From: an uncultured Candidatus Actinomarina sp.
Lineage (GTDB): Bacteria; Actinomycetota; Acidimicrobiia; Actinomarinales; Actinomarinaceae
Assembly (NCBI GenBank): GCA_902587025.1
Contig: CACIJJ010000001.1
Span: 88,472 to 152,471 of the forward strand
DNA: 64,000 nucleotides
Direction of reading: 5' to 3'
Positions 55,164 through 63,152 of the stretch are shown piece by piece (position 1 is the stretch's first letter; each line of letters opens with the position of its first letter). The notes under the pieces were generated by a model that was not told the origin of the DNA, searched no databases, and was given only the letters and a program-made list of their open reading frames with translations. Position numbers and translations under genes: made by a program.

Positions 55164-55807
55164 AATCTTGGAGTTATCCATGTAGATTTTGGAGGAAACA
55201 GTGAGTCGTTTTCTATAATTTCAGATACTTTTATGGGGGTAAAATTTACAATTATTTCATCATTAATTTTATTTTCATCTACCGCTGAGCTTATATACTC
55301 GTTAACGTAACAGAAATTTTTAAATTCATAAAGTTGATAAATGTCCAAAATTTCCTCATTGAAAAACTTAACATCATCTACTGAAACAAAGAATCTTGAA
55401 GAGACATTGTTTGAAAAATTATAATTTTCAAGAATTTCCTCAAATTCTTTTTTTCTAATTATTAAACGTGATGGGTAAGAAAGAATTTCTACATCATCAA
55501 TTGAAATAAGTACTAATTCAATTGATTTGTCAATATCATTTCTTTTCAAGTATTCATATCGATGATGTCCATCTAACAGAATCATTTTCTTTCCTTTCAA
55601 ATCATTTATATTTTTGATATTTGTTATATTCATATCAATTCCAAATAAAAGTGGTTCAAAAGATTCTTCCATGTTTTCAATTGGGGAATTTATTTCTTCA
55701 TGTGTCTTTATCTCGATAAAGTCAGTATTTGAAAAATTAATTTCAAGTTTAAGACCTTCAACGTCGTAGTTTTCAAATTGATAAACTGTGAAGTTATTAT
55801 TTTCCAT
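55160..55807 (-). CDS. DUF1015/SerK-like (ParB-fold) protein, possible serine kinase
   Basis: This protein of about 215 residues contains LLDGHHRYEYLKR (in the first half) and ends [12 protein letters not shown]. Both resemble the DUF1015 family, whose members include ParB-like-fold serine kinases (SerK, SbnI) that make O-phosphoserine. It is about half the usual DUF1015 length (about 400), lacking the N-terminal half. The gene starts at ATG 55807, overlapping the serC end by 11 bases. Coupling with serC supports a role in phosphoserine metabolism, but the kinase activity is inference; a ParB-like regulatory protein is an alternative. Confidence 0.5.
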   Translation of the reverse strand: MENNNFTVYQFENYDVEGLKLEINFSNTDFIEIKTHEEINSPIENMEESFEPLLFGIDMNITNIKNINDLKGKKMILLDGHHRYEYLKRNDIDKSIELVLISIDDVEILSYPSRLIIRKKEFEEILENYNFSNNVSSRFFVSVDDVKFFNEEILDIYQLYEFKNFCYVNEYISSAVDENKINDEIIVNFTPIKVSEIIENDSLFPPKSTWITPRL

Positions 55808-56867
55808 TATCTGCAAAAAATTTGTCAAGATATTCTGACAAGTAGTCAACCATCTCGTCTGTAATTGAATTGTAAAGACTAATTCTTATTCCCCCCTGGC
55901 TTCTATGTCCATTCAGACCAAGTATTCCTTTTTCAGTTGCTCCTATAAGAAATTTCTTTTCCAAATCCTCATTTTTGAATTTAAAAATTATATTGGATCT
56001 ACTTTTTGAATAGTCACTGACAGGTATTATTACAAAATCACCATAACTCTCTAATTGTTCATATAGTCTTGATGATTGTCTAATTGATTTTTCTTCAAAA
56101 TGGTTTATACCTCCCATTGCAATCATCCAATCGGTTACCAGCTTTAGGACGTATATCGAAAAAGTAGGAGGTGTGTTCAATAAAGAATTCTTTTCCACCA
56201 ATTGTCCAAGGTTGAGGTATCTAGAATTATCTTCTGAATTTAAATATTTTTCATCTCCAATACATATTGAGACTCCTGGAATGCCCATATTTTTTTGAGC
56301 TCCTGCATAAATATAAGCTAAATTGTCCCATTCAAAACTATAAGAACCAATATCTGAGGACATATCAATGAGTAATGAATCATGTTCAATTTTATTGAAT
56401 TCCCTTAATTGGACACCATTTATTGTCTCGTTTGAAGTTAGGTGCAAATAATCAACACCTTCGAGGTCCCAAGGTGTTTGAATATAATTTTCAATTTCAT
56501 TATCGCTTACTTCAATTATTTTCGTATCTCTAATTTTTGAGAAATCTTCAACTGAGTACCTCCCCCATGTTCCTGTGACTAGACATCCTAAAAGTTTATT
56601 TTCTTTATCAAAGTTATTAGCGATAAAGGTATTCTGATATGTTGCTCCCCCTTGCAAGAGAAGAGTGAAATAATTAGATGGAATATTAAAAATATTTATC
56701 ATATTCTCTTGAAGAGCGTTTATTAATGTTTCAAAATCTTTAGATCTGTGTCCAATCTCTAGAATTGACAAACCAGTTTTTTGATAATTAGCTATTGCCT
56801 CTTGGGACTTACTGATAATAGAAGGATCTAATCTTGCTGGACCCGGTGAAAAATTATGTATTTGCAT
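55797..56867 (-). CDS. serC: Phosphoserine aminotransferase
   Basis: This 356-residue PLP enzyme converts 3-phosphohydroxypyruvate to O-phosphoserine. It begins NFSPGPARLDP and contains EIGHRSKDF, LLLQGGATYQNTF, DMSSDIGS and the PLP-lysine in AGAQKNMGIPG, followed by GGIRISLYN near the C-terminus. It is a standard-length SerC. It lies inside the second glycan island, overlapping the polymerase gene by 14 bases, and not near other serine genes in the window. Confidence 0.93.
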   Translation of the reverse strand: MQIHNFSPGPARLDPSIISKSQEAIANYQKTGLSILEIGHRSKDFETLINALQENMINIFNIPSNYFTLLLQGGATYQNTFIANNFDKENKLLGCLVTGTWGRYSVEDFSKIRDTKIIEVSDNEIENYIQTPWDLEGVDYLHLTSNETINGVQLREFNKIEHDSLLIDMSSDIGSYSFEWDNLAYIYAGAQKNMGIPGVSICIGDEKYLNSEDNSRYLNLGQLVEKNSLLNTPPTFSIYVLKLVTDWMIAMGGINHFEEKSIRQSSRLYEQLESYGDFVIIPVSDYSKSRSNIIFKFKNEDLEKKFLIGATEKGILGLNGHRSQGGIRISLYNSITDEMVDYLSEYLDKFFADNGK

Positions 56868-58239
56868 TTATATCATCTTTCATAAAAATTAAATTATACG
56901 CTGCACCAATGATTAAGCCATAGAACGCATTGACTTCTTCAACTGGACTAACAAAGAAAAATAAAATAAAACTGGAAAAGAAAAACAATTTAAGTAACTC
57001 TTTTTTTTGAACAATAATGTTCAGGAATATTAAAAACAGTATAAGAGGAAAAATAATTCCGAAAGCTTGAGTATAAAACACAAACAAATTTTGAACATTT
57101 AGATCATATTTAAGTAGTGAATAATTACCAGTACCAAAATTTTGGGTGCTATATCTTTGGAGAAGATATTTAGGTAATGTCCTATTCGTAAAATACATTT
57201 CTTCATTAACTCTTACTGAAGAATAATCTTGATAATCAGAGTTAATATTGATAATGCTTTTAGGTGTAATATCTCTCAATGAGTTAATGAAAAAATTCAA
57301 TACATTTAATCTGTCATTACCCAGGCCCAATTCTTCAGTGTCTGAATTTACATCAATTTTTATTTCACCAGAAGCATTCATTTTTTGAACATCTTCTTCA
57401 TATTCAATACACTGCCTACTATCTGAATTTAAATTACATTCAAAAACTCCAAAATTAGACATTACAAGTGAAATAGCCAAGAACAATAAAAGCGATTTAT
57501 TTAACTCTTTTGTTTTTAGATAGTTAAATAAGACGAACGTAAGAAAAAGTATACAAAATAACCGCAAATAATTACTTCTTGATAAACCTAATGCAACTCC
57601 AGAAATTATGGATAACAAATAATTACTACTTTTATATTTGTAAAGATACAAAACAACGAGTGGCATTAAAAAAGATATTAATAAAACTGGCTCTCTAAAT
57701 GTACCCATTGCTCTGTGTGGTTCTGATAACCAAAAAGTAGACTGGTCGGAGTCTCCAAAAAGATTAGTGTTTGATCTATTTCTTATAAATTCACTTAAGT
57801 CATAGATTTGGGCGATAAATATATAGATTGTCAAAGCTGACATTACTCCAATTAAATATTTCCAAGTCTCAAAAAAGGACATTATTTTTTCATTTCTAAA
57901 GTAAGTCAATGAAAATAAAAGAACTATAACAAATGAGAATATGTTAAGTAATCGTAAAAAGAGGTATTGTATTTCTCCTTGTGAAACTTCATTGAAGAAA
58001 ATATATATTATCTGTGGAATCATGACGATTGCAATCAATATTGAAACAATTACAAGATTTTTTGAGTCATAGAATAATTTGTATTTAGTTAAAGCAAACA
58101 AAAACAATAAGGTCATACCTAACCATGGAATTGGTATGCCAAAAATTTGATAAGCATCCAAAAAAACGAGCAAAACAGAAACCATTAAAAACATAATTTC
58201 GTAAGTATTTTGGCTAGATTGTTTATTTATCTGCATCAT
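56854..58239 (-). CDS. Wzy/O-antigen-ligase-like membrane protein
   Basis: This 461-residue protein has about ten helices and a large extracytoplasmic loop (about 265-370) with several charged residues. It is a paralogue of 15280-16668: IPWLG near residue 37, FIRNR, then HRAMGTFREP. Likely role: polymerisation or ligation of lipid-linked glycan units. It begins at ATG 58239 (or the adjacent ATG), 24 bases after the flippase gene on the same strand, and its end overlaps serC. Confidence 0.75.
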   Translation of the reverse strand: MMQINKQSSQNTYEIMFLMVSVLLVFLDAYQIFGIPIPWLGMTLLFLFALTKYKLFYDSKNLVIVSILIAIVMIPQIIYIFFNEVSQGEIQYLFLRLLNIFSFVIVLLFSLTYFRNEKIMSFFETWKYLIGVMSALTIYIFIAQIYDLSEFIRNRSNTNLFGDSDQSTFWLSEPHRAMGTFREPVLLISFLMPLVVLYLYKYKSSNYLLSIISGVALGLSRSNYLRLFCILFLTFVLFNYLKTKELNKSLLLFLAISLVMSNFGVFECNLNSDSRQCIEYEEDVQKMNASGEIKIDVNSDTEELGLGNDRLNVLNFFINSLRDITPKSIININSDYQDYSSVRVNEEMYFTNRTLPKYLLQRYSTQNFGTGNYSLLKYDLNVQNLFVFYTQAFGIIFPLILFLIFLNIIVQKKELLKLFFFSSFILFFFVSPVEEVNAFYGLIIGAAYNLIFMKDDINANT

Positions 58240-58263
58240 TCTTATGTTAATGTTGAGATTTAT

Positions 58264-59514
58264 TCAATTTGATTTTATTTTTATCAAATATATGGTGTAT
58301 TCAAATAATTTTTGTAAAACCATTGCAGAGCTTAAAGCAATAGCGACTCCTAGAGAGGAAAAAGAATCAGATAATAAGACTGCTAAAACGAGAAATACAA
58401 AAGAGTAAACAATTCGTCCATAAGCATGAAACTGGATTAAATCAGCAAATAATAGATACTGTCTTATCCAGAAACTTAACAAATAAGTAGTGAATCCTAT
58501 TAACAACACCATCATTGGCTCAAATGAATTAATAAATTCCTCGTTACCAATAAATAAAATAAGATTTCGTCCAAAAATGAAATATATTCCAAATAACAAT
58601 ATTGAAATTGGTAACAAAATTCGCTTTAAGAAAGAAGTTATATTGAAATCTTTGTCCTCAGACTTTAATTTGTTTTGTAGCCAAGGATTAAATGTAACAA
58701 CAAGATAATTTATAGGTTCAACTAATCTTTTTGCAAATTGATAGATTCCAACAGTCTGTATATCAACGACTATAGCTAGTAGAATTACATCAAAATGTTG
58801 TGGTATAAGACCAATAATTTGGTCATATCTAATTTTTCCATAAGAAGATCTGATGGATTTTGAATATGCTTTGAAATGTCGAATCTTGAAATCTGAGGAA
58901 TCACGATATTTATTTGAGAGATATAAACCAAAAAGCCCAAAGGTAATTCCATAGATTGATTGTGCAATTAGATAGTTTTCTACACTTGGATCATTTAAAA
59001 GTAAAAATACTAATGCAATAAACCTAACTACTACACTGCTAATTTCAAGTATTGAGTATCTTCTTAAATCATTATGAAAAATCAGTATAGATTTACTTGT
59101 TTCTGAAAAAGTCTGAATAATTCTTGTAAGTAAATAAATTAATAGAACATTTGATAATGTTTCAATGCCAAAATAATCACCCAAAGATGAATTAATAATT
59201 ATTGGATTTGTAAAAATTACAATACAAAGTAAAAAACTACCAATTCCGGTTATGAAGTTGAAAAAGATAGATTCAAAATAAAAGTTTTTTCCATCCTTAA
59301 GAACAAGAAGATTTACATCACTATTTCTTGCATGTGAAGCACGAAAGATAAGGCTTGGTACTGCAATTAAAAGTACTACTGCACCATATTTGGCAGGTCC
59401 GAGTTGGTTAACAACAAACGACACTTGGATTACAGAGATTATTGCAATGGCAGATTGTGAACCAATCAAATCTTTTGTTTGATTAAATATTTCTCTTATA
59501 TATTTTAAGTTCAT
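58264..59514 (-). CDS. Polysaccharide flippase (Wzx/MOP superfamily)
   Basis: This protein of about 416 residues has some twelve helices and an N-terminus with NQLGPAKYGAVVLLIAVPSLIF, typical of Wzx-like lipid-linked glycan flippases. The start is ATG 59514, nine bases after the tRNA-Ala discriminator base. An in-frame ATG at 59565 lies inside the tRNA gene, and its first residues (MACTGSGVQIPSAP) are the familiar translated-tRNA artefact. Its partner genes downstream are a polymerase and a glycosyltransferase. Confidence 0.82.
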   Translation of the reverse strand: MNLKYIREIFNQTKDLIGSQSAIAIISVIQVSFVVNQLGPAKYGAVVLLIAVPSLIFRASHARNSDVNLLVLKDGKNFYFESIFFNFITGIGSFLLCIVIFTNPIIINSSLGDYFGIETLSNVLLIYLLTRIIQTFSETSKSILIFHNDLRRYSILEISSVVVRFIALVFLLLNDPSVENYLIAQSIYGITFGLFGLYLSNKYRDSSDFKIRHFKAYSKSIRSSYGKIRYDQIIGLIPQHFDVILLAIVVDIQTVGIYQFAKRLVEPINYLVVTFNPWLQNKLKSEDKDFNITSFLKRILLPISILLFGIYFIFGRNLILFIGNEEFINSFEPMMVLLIGFTTYLLSFWIRQYLLFADLIQFHAYGRIVYSFVFLVLAVLLSDSFSSLGVAIALSSAMVLQKLFEYTIYLIKIKSN

Positions 59515-59523
59515 ATTTGTTTG

Positions 59524-59596
59524 TGGAGCTGAGGGGATTTGAACCCCTGACCCCGTGCATGCCATGCACGTGCTCTGCCAACTGAGCTACAGCCCC
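59524..59596 (-). tRNA. tRNA-Ala (GGC)
   Basis: This 73-base cloverleaf has acceptor GGGGCTG/CAGCTCC containing the G3-U70 wobble pair that marks alanine tRNAs, D-arm AGCTCAGTTGGCAGAGC, anticodon stem CGTGC/GCACG with loop ATGGCAT (anticodon GGC), and T-arm AGGGGTTCAAATCCCCT. The discriminator is A and CCA is not encoded. Confidence 0.96.
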
Positions 59597-59609
59597 AATA
59601 CAATTAAGG

Positions 59610-59966
59610 TTACCCATATTGAAGCATTAGATTACTATCAAAAAATAAATCCTCTAGATTGTAATATTCTCTTGCTTCCTCTGTGAAAAAGTGTATTCCG
59701 ACACCTTCGAACTCAACTAATGCCCAAGACGAATCAATACCCTCAGAGAAAAAGTTTTTATTTTTTGATTTCACAAGATTTTTTAATTTTTTAACAGACG
59801 ATACCATTTGAGTATTTGATGTAACATTACACATTATCACCACATCAAAAAAACTATTTTTTTCTACCTTAAATGCTTTTATGTTTGTACATTTTTGAGT
59901 GAGTAAAATATCTATGACGTTATCAAAGAAAAAATTGTTCGTAAATTCTGTTTTTCTTTCAGTCAC
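59610..59966 (-). CDS. rsfS: Ribosomal silencing factor RsfS
   Basis: This 118-residue RsfS/YbeB/Iojap protein binds L14 and blocks subunit joining during starvation. The family pattern is present: FFDVVIMCNVTSNTQ, then SSWALVEFEGVGIHFFTEEAREYYNLEDLFF. The start is GTG 59966 with TAACAT 8 bases upstream. It sits beside nadD as in most bacteria, separated here only by the channel gene and followed by tRNA-Ala 13 bases downstream. Confidence 0.92.
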   Translation of the reverse strand: MTERKTEFTNNFFFDNVIDILLTQKCTNIKAFKVEKNSFFDVVIMCNVTSNTQMVSSVKKLKNLVKSKNKNFFSEGIDSSWALVEFEGVGIHFFTEEAREYYNLEDLFFDSNLMLQYG

Positions 59967-59974
59967 TTATAAAT

Positions 59975-59980
59975 ATGTTA
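59975..59980 (-). promoter_or_regulatory. -10-like box TAACAT for rsfS
   Basis: TAACAT on the minus strand ends 8 bases before GTG 59966, within the short divergent gap shared with the channel gene. Confidence 0.35.
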
Positions 59981-60024
59981 CCATGTAAAAAATAAAGACA
60001 CTATTCTTAATAGTGAGGAGAGAG

Positions 60025-60423
60025 TTGACAAGAATTAGAAACCTTTTTGGCTTATTAGAGACACTTTTTAACAGCAGGCGATTGAGAACCATACTTGCTG
60101 CATTAATATTTTTTATTTTCCTATTTGGCTATCTTTTTTATGTTTCAGAACCTGATGTAAGAAACTTAGGTGATGGTATATGGTGGGCTCTAGTAACTAT
60201 TACAACTGTTGGCTATGGAGATATCACACCAGTAACAACTTTAGGAAGAGTTGTCGCAAGTTCTCTTATGTTGCTTGGATTAGGATTAATTGCTACGATA
60301 ACAGCAATTGTTTCAGCCAAATTTATTCAAAATTTTGTTGATCATCACACGAACGATGATGTTCTGGAAAAACTTGATGAAATGCAACTTGAATTGGATG
60401 ATATTAAGAAAAAACTTCAGTAA
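60025..60423 (+). CDS. Two-helix potassium channel
   Basis: This protein of about 132 residues has two membrane helices around a pore loop with the selectivity filter TTVGYGD, as in KcsA/MthK-type channels, and a C-terminal coiled coil (DVLEKLDEMQLELDDIKKKL) that would tetramerise it. No RCK domain is fused. The start is probably TTG 60025, since GAGGAG (60015-60020) precedes it at SD spacing; GTG 60013 in the same frame is the alternative and would place that SD inside the gene. It inserts between rsfS and nadD and overlaps nadD's end by 7 bases. Confidence 0.88.
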   Translation: MTRIRNLFGLLETLFNSRRLRTILAALIFFIFLFGYLFYVSEPDVRNLGDGIWWALVTITTVGYGDITPVTTLGRVVASSLMLLGLGLIATITAIVSAKFIQNFVDHHTNDDVLEKLDEMQLELDDIKKKLQ

Positions 60424-60983
60424 AGATTGTTATCTTTAATATAATTTAAAATCTCTTTTGATAAATCGTCATCATTAAACTCATTTCTTTTAAGCTTATT
60501 TCTTATAGTGCTTGAACTTAAGTCAACTTTTTCGCCATCAATAAGTGAGTATTCAAATGGAAAGTACTCTTCTAAAGTCTTATTACTGTCTTCTCTTCTA
60601 AGTGCAACTAAAAAGTTAGTAAGCTCAGGTAATTTACTGTGGTTTTTCCAAGTTTTTATATTCATTGCCGTGTCAGAACCTAAGATAAAATACAAATCTT
60701 TCTTTGGATGGTCTAGTCGAAGTAGTGTTTCGTATGTGTAAGAAGGATTTTCTTCAGATTTTTCTATATCGCTAATTTCAAAAAATTCAGATTCATTGAT
60801 TAATATTTTTGTCATTTCAAACCTATGAAGAAATGATGTAGAATCTTTTTTTTGCCATGGATTTCCTGAAGGAATGAAAATTACCTTGTTCAGACCAAAT
60901 TGAGATATTGACCTTCTGGCTATCTCTAAATGGGCACCATGAGGAGGGTCAAAGGTTCCCCCAAGTACACCAATCTTATTCAC
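60417..60983 (-). CDS. nadD: Nicotinate-mononucleotide adenylyltransferase
   Basis: This 188-residue enzyme of NAD synthesis has the nucleotidyltransferase motif GGTFDPPHGAHL, LGSDTAMNIKTW and the C-terminal SSSTIRNKL. The length is normal. Its start overlaps the VWA gene's stop as ATGA. proA-nadD-rsfS proximity matches the actinobacterial block, with a MoxR/VWA pair inserted. Confidence 0.94.
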   Translation of the reverse strand: MNKIGVLGGTFDPPHGAHLEIARRSISQFGLNKVIFIPSGNPWQKKDSTSFLHRFEMTKILINESEFFEISDIEKSEENPSYTYETLLRLDHPKKDLYFILGSDTAMNIKTWKNHSKLPELTNFLVALRREDSNKTLEEYFPFEYSLIDGEKVDLSSSTIRNKLKRNEFNDDDLSKEILNYIKDNNLY

Positions 60984-62353
60984 TTGAGATCTCTTTTAAA
61001 ATCAATTGAGTTAACAAAGGCTTTCATTTGGTTATAGTTTCTAACTTCTGATGTATTGTTGGTAACTCTATCAAATTTTCTAATTAAACTATCACCCGTG
61101 TTCCAGTACTTAAGTCTTTCAGGATTCAACCAATAAATATTTTTGAAAGATTTACCAACCTCATTTACAAGTTCTTCATCTATATCACGATAATTATTTC
61201 TGGCATCTCCAATGACTATCAGACATTTATAGTTAGCATTACTTTTCTTTACCTCATCAACTAGCTCTTCAAAAGTTCTTGAATAGTCAGAATGACCATC
61301 TTGTTTTACAAAGTTATTCCAATTCTTTAAGAATGATTCTATCTCGGTTTTTTTTAGCTTTTTGATATCTTTTGTTACTTCAGTAATTCCATCAATGAAA
61401 ACAAAAGACTTTATTGAATTGAATCTGCTTACCATTCCATAGAGTAATGTAAGTCCAAAAAGTGAATATAGTGCCATTGAACCGCTGATATCACATAAAA
61501 TTACAAGCTTTGGTTTTTTCTTATTCTTGGGTTTATAAATAATATTTTGGAGGACCCCGCCAGACTGGATCGACTTTCTTATGGTTTTTCTTAAGTTAAG
61601 ATTTCCTTTGTTTGAGAATTTTATCTGCTTTTTAAATTTTATAGCTAGTTTGTTTCCAAGTGCATACGTTTGTTCAAGTAGTTTTTTTCTTTCTTCACTA
61701 TTTGTATAAAGATAATCTAACTCATTTAATTGATCTTTATTATCTAATTCAGAAGGTTGATAGGCATCTCTTGTTTTATTTCTCTCTTCTTTTAATAGCT
61801 CTAACAACTTTAAATCGAGAAAGTTTGAGAAGTTTTCTCTATTTAAATTATTAATTATATTCTTAAAAGAATCCTCAAATTGAACATCAAAAAGACTCAA
61901 TATATCTTCATAGGCTTTCGTTTTCTTTAACTGATTTAGCCAATAAGCATTAGAAACGGGTCTAGAAAAGTCTAGATTTTCAAAATCTTGTATTATTTCT
62001 ATTGCAATTTTAGAAAAGTCAATGTCTCTGCTCTCGTTATTGATGAGAACATCTTGAAAATTTTCATTGAGATCATATTCATCAAAAAAATTAAATTCGA
62101 AGGATGTACTTTCCTCAAATTTAAAATTGAAATATTCTGAGATTAAATGTTTAAGTTTGTCTTTTTCATCTTTGTCTTTTGGAATTAAGAAAAAGAGATA
62201 CCTAATCTTTTCTTCAAAGGATTGGATTTTTTTTGATTCTATGTATCCAAAATAAGTTTGGAGTTTATCAATAGATATAAAAAATTGTTGTTCTTTACAA
62301 AACTGTGAAAAAGAAACTATTTCATTCTTGAATGAGCTCATTTGCATTTTCAA
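60980..62353 (-). CDS. VWA (CoxE-like) domain protein
   Basis: This 457-residue protein has an unrecognised N-terminal helical region (about 1-250) and a C-terminal von Willebrand A domain with the metal-ion-dependent adhesion motif CDISGSM and later IVIGDARNN. CoxE-type VWA proteins partner MoxR-type AAA ATPases to activate or insert metals into enzymes, and this gene directly follows a MoxR gene. The client protein is not evident. ATG 62341 is an alternative start to 62353. Confidence 0.82.
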   Translation of the reverse strand: MKMQMSSFKNEIVSFSQFCKEQQFFISIDKLQTYFGYIESKKIQSFEEKIRYLFFLIPKDKDEKDKLKHLISEYFNFKFEESTSFEFNFFDEYDLNENFQDVLINNESRDIDFSKIAIEIIQDFENLDFSRPVSNAYWLNQLKKTKAYEDILSLFDVQFEDSFKNIINNLNRENFSNFLDLKLLELLKEERNKTRDAYQPSELDNKDQLNELDYLYTNSEERKKLLEQTYALGNKLAIKFKKQIKFSNKGNLNLRKTIRKSIQSGGVLQNIIYKPKNKKKPKLVILCDISGSMALYSLFGLTLLYGMVSRFNSIKSFVFIDGITEVTKDIKKLKKTEIESFLKNWNNFVKQDGHSDYSRTFEELVDEVKKSNANYKCLIVIGDARNNYRDIDEELVNEVGKSFKNIYWLNPERLKYWNTGDSLIRKFDRVTNNTSEVRNYNQMKAFVNSIDFKRDLK

Positions 62354-63152
62354 TTTGTTCTTTGTACTTCTCTTGATCAGACTTATCCTTTAAAAGTACA
62401 CCTAAGTTATCTATTGTGGACTTGTTTTTATTTAAAAAGTTATATTTTACCCACTCTACAGACTCGATTAATGATGGGATTTTGTTTAAGTTCAGTTTCC
62501 TTACAAAAGATATAAAAGAAGCATAGCTTTTTGCTTGAGCCTCTGATATTTCTTCGATTCTGTTCATTAAAACTTTAGATTCAATATCAATTGAAGGGAA
62601 ATCAAGATAGAAATAAATACATCTTCTCTTCAGGGCGTCTGATAACTCTCTTGTTCCATTTGATGTGAGGATGGTAATTCTATTATCATTTCCGTTAATT
62701 GTTCCAAACTCAGGTATAGTGACTTGATTTTCTGCAAGAATCTCAAGTAACAATGCTTCGAATTCTTCATCTGACCTATCTATTTCATCAATAAGAAATA
62801 GACTATCTTTTTCAGCTGTTAATGCATTGAGAATAGGTCGTTTGATAAGATATTTTTCATCAAAAAGATTTTCTGCATTTTTATCTTGTTGAATACTTAA
62901 AAGTTGCTTTTTATAATTCCATTCATAAACTGCCTTATCTTCGTCAATTCCTTCATGACACTGAAGTCTTATCAACTCTAGATTGAAAAGTGATGAAATT
63001 GCTTTTGCCAAAAATGTTTTACCAGTTCCAGCAGGACCTTCAATCAATAATGGCTTTTTAAGAAATATTGCTGCGTTAACGACATCTACAAGATCTTCAT
63101 TAGAAAAGTAACTTACACTTTCCAAATCTTTAATGCTTACCTCTTTATTCAT
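62322..63152 (-). CDS. MoxR-family AAA ATPase
   Basis: This 276-residue ATPase has Walker A GPAGTGKT (39-46), Walker B LFLIDEIDR, sensor region ILTSNGTRELSDALKRRCIYFYLDFP and the lid domain. It is a MoxR-type chaperone ATPase that would remodel client enzymes together with the VWA protein. It overlaps proA by four bases (ATGA) and the VWA gene by 32, so the two act as a coupled pair. Clients are unknown. Confidence 0.9.
   Translation of the reverse strand: MNKEVSIKDLESVSYFSNEDLVDVVNAAIFLKKPLLIEGPAGTGKTFLAKAISSLFNLELIRLQCHEGIDEDKAVYEWNYKKQLLSIQQDKNAENLFDEKYLIKRPILNALTAEKDSLFLIDEIDRSDEEFEALLLEILAENQVTIPEFGTINGNDNRITILTSNGTRELSDALKRRCIYFYLDFPSIDIESKVLMNRIEEISEAQAKSYASFISFVRKLNLNKIPSLIESVEWVKYNFLNKNKSTIDNLGVLLKDKSDQEKYKEQIENANELIQE

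Noticed and set aside
59515..59565. Extended flippase start giving MACTGSGVQIPSAP
   Set aside because: These codons are the antisense-free translation of the tRNA-Ala gene, a known artefact; the real start is ATG 59514.
54057..59596. Direct repeat of the tRNA-Ala 3' end marking an island border
   Set aside because: I found no copy of the tRNA 3' segment near leuS by eye; a short or degenerate repeat could be missed.
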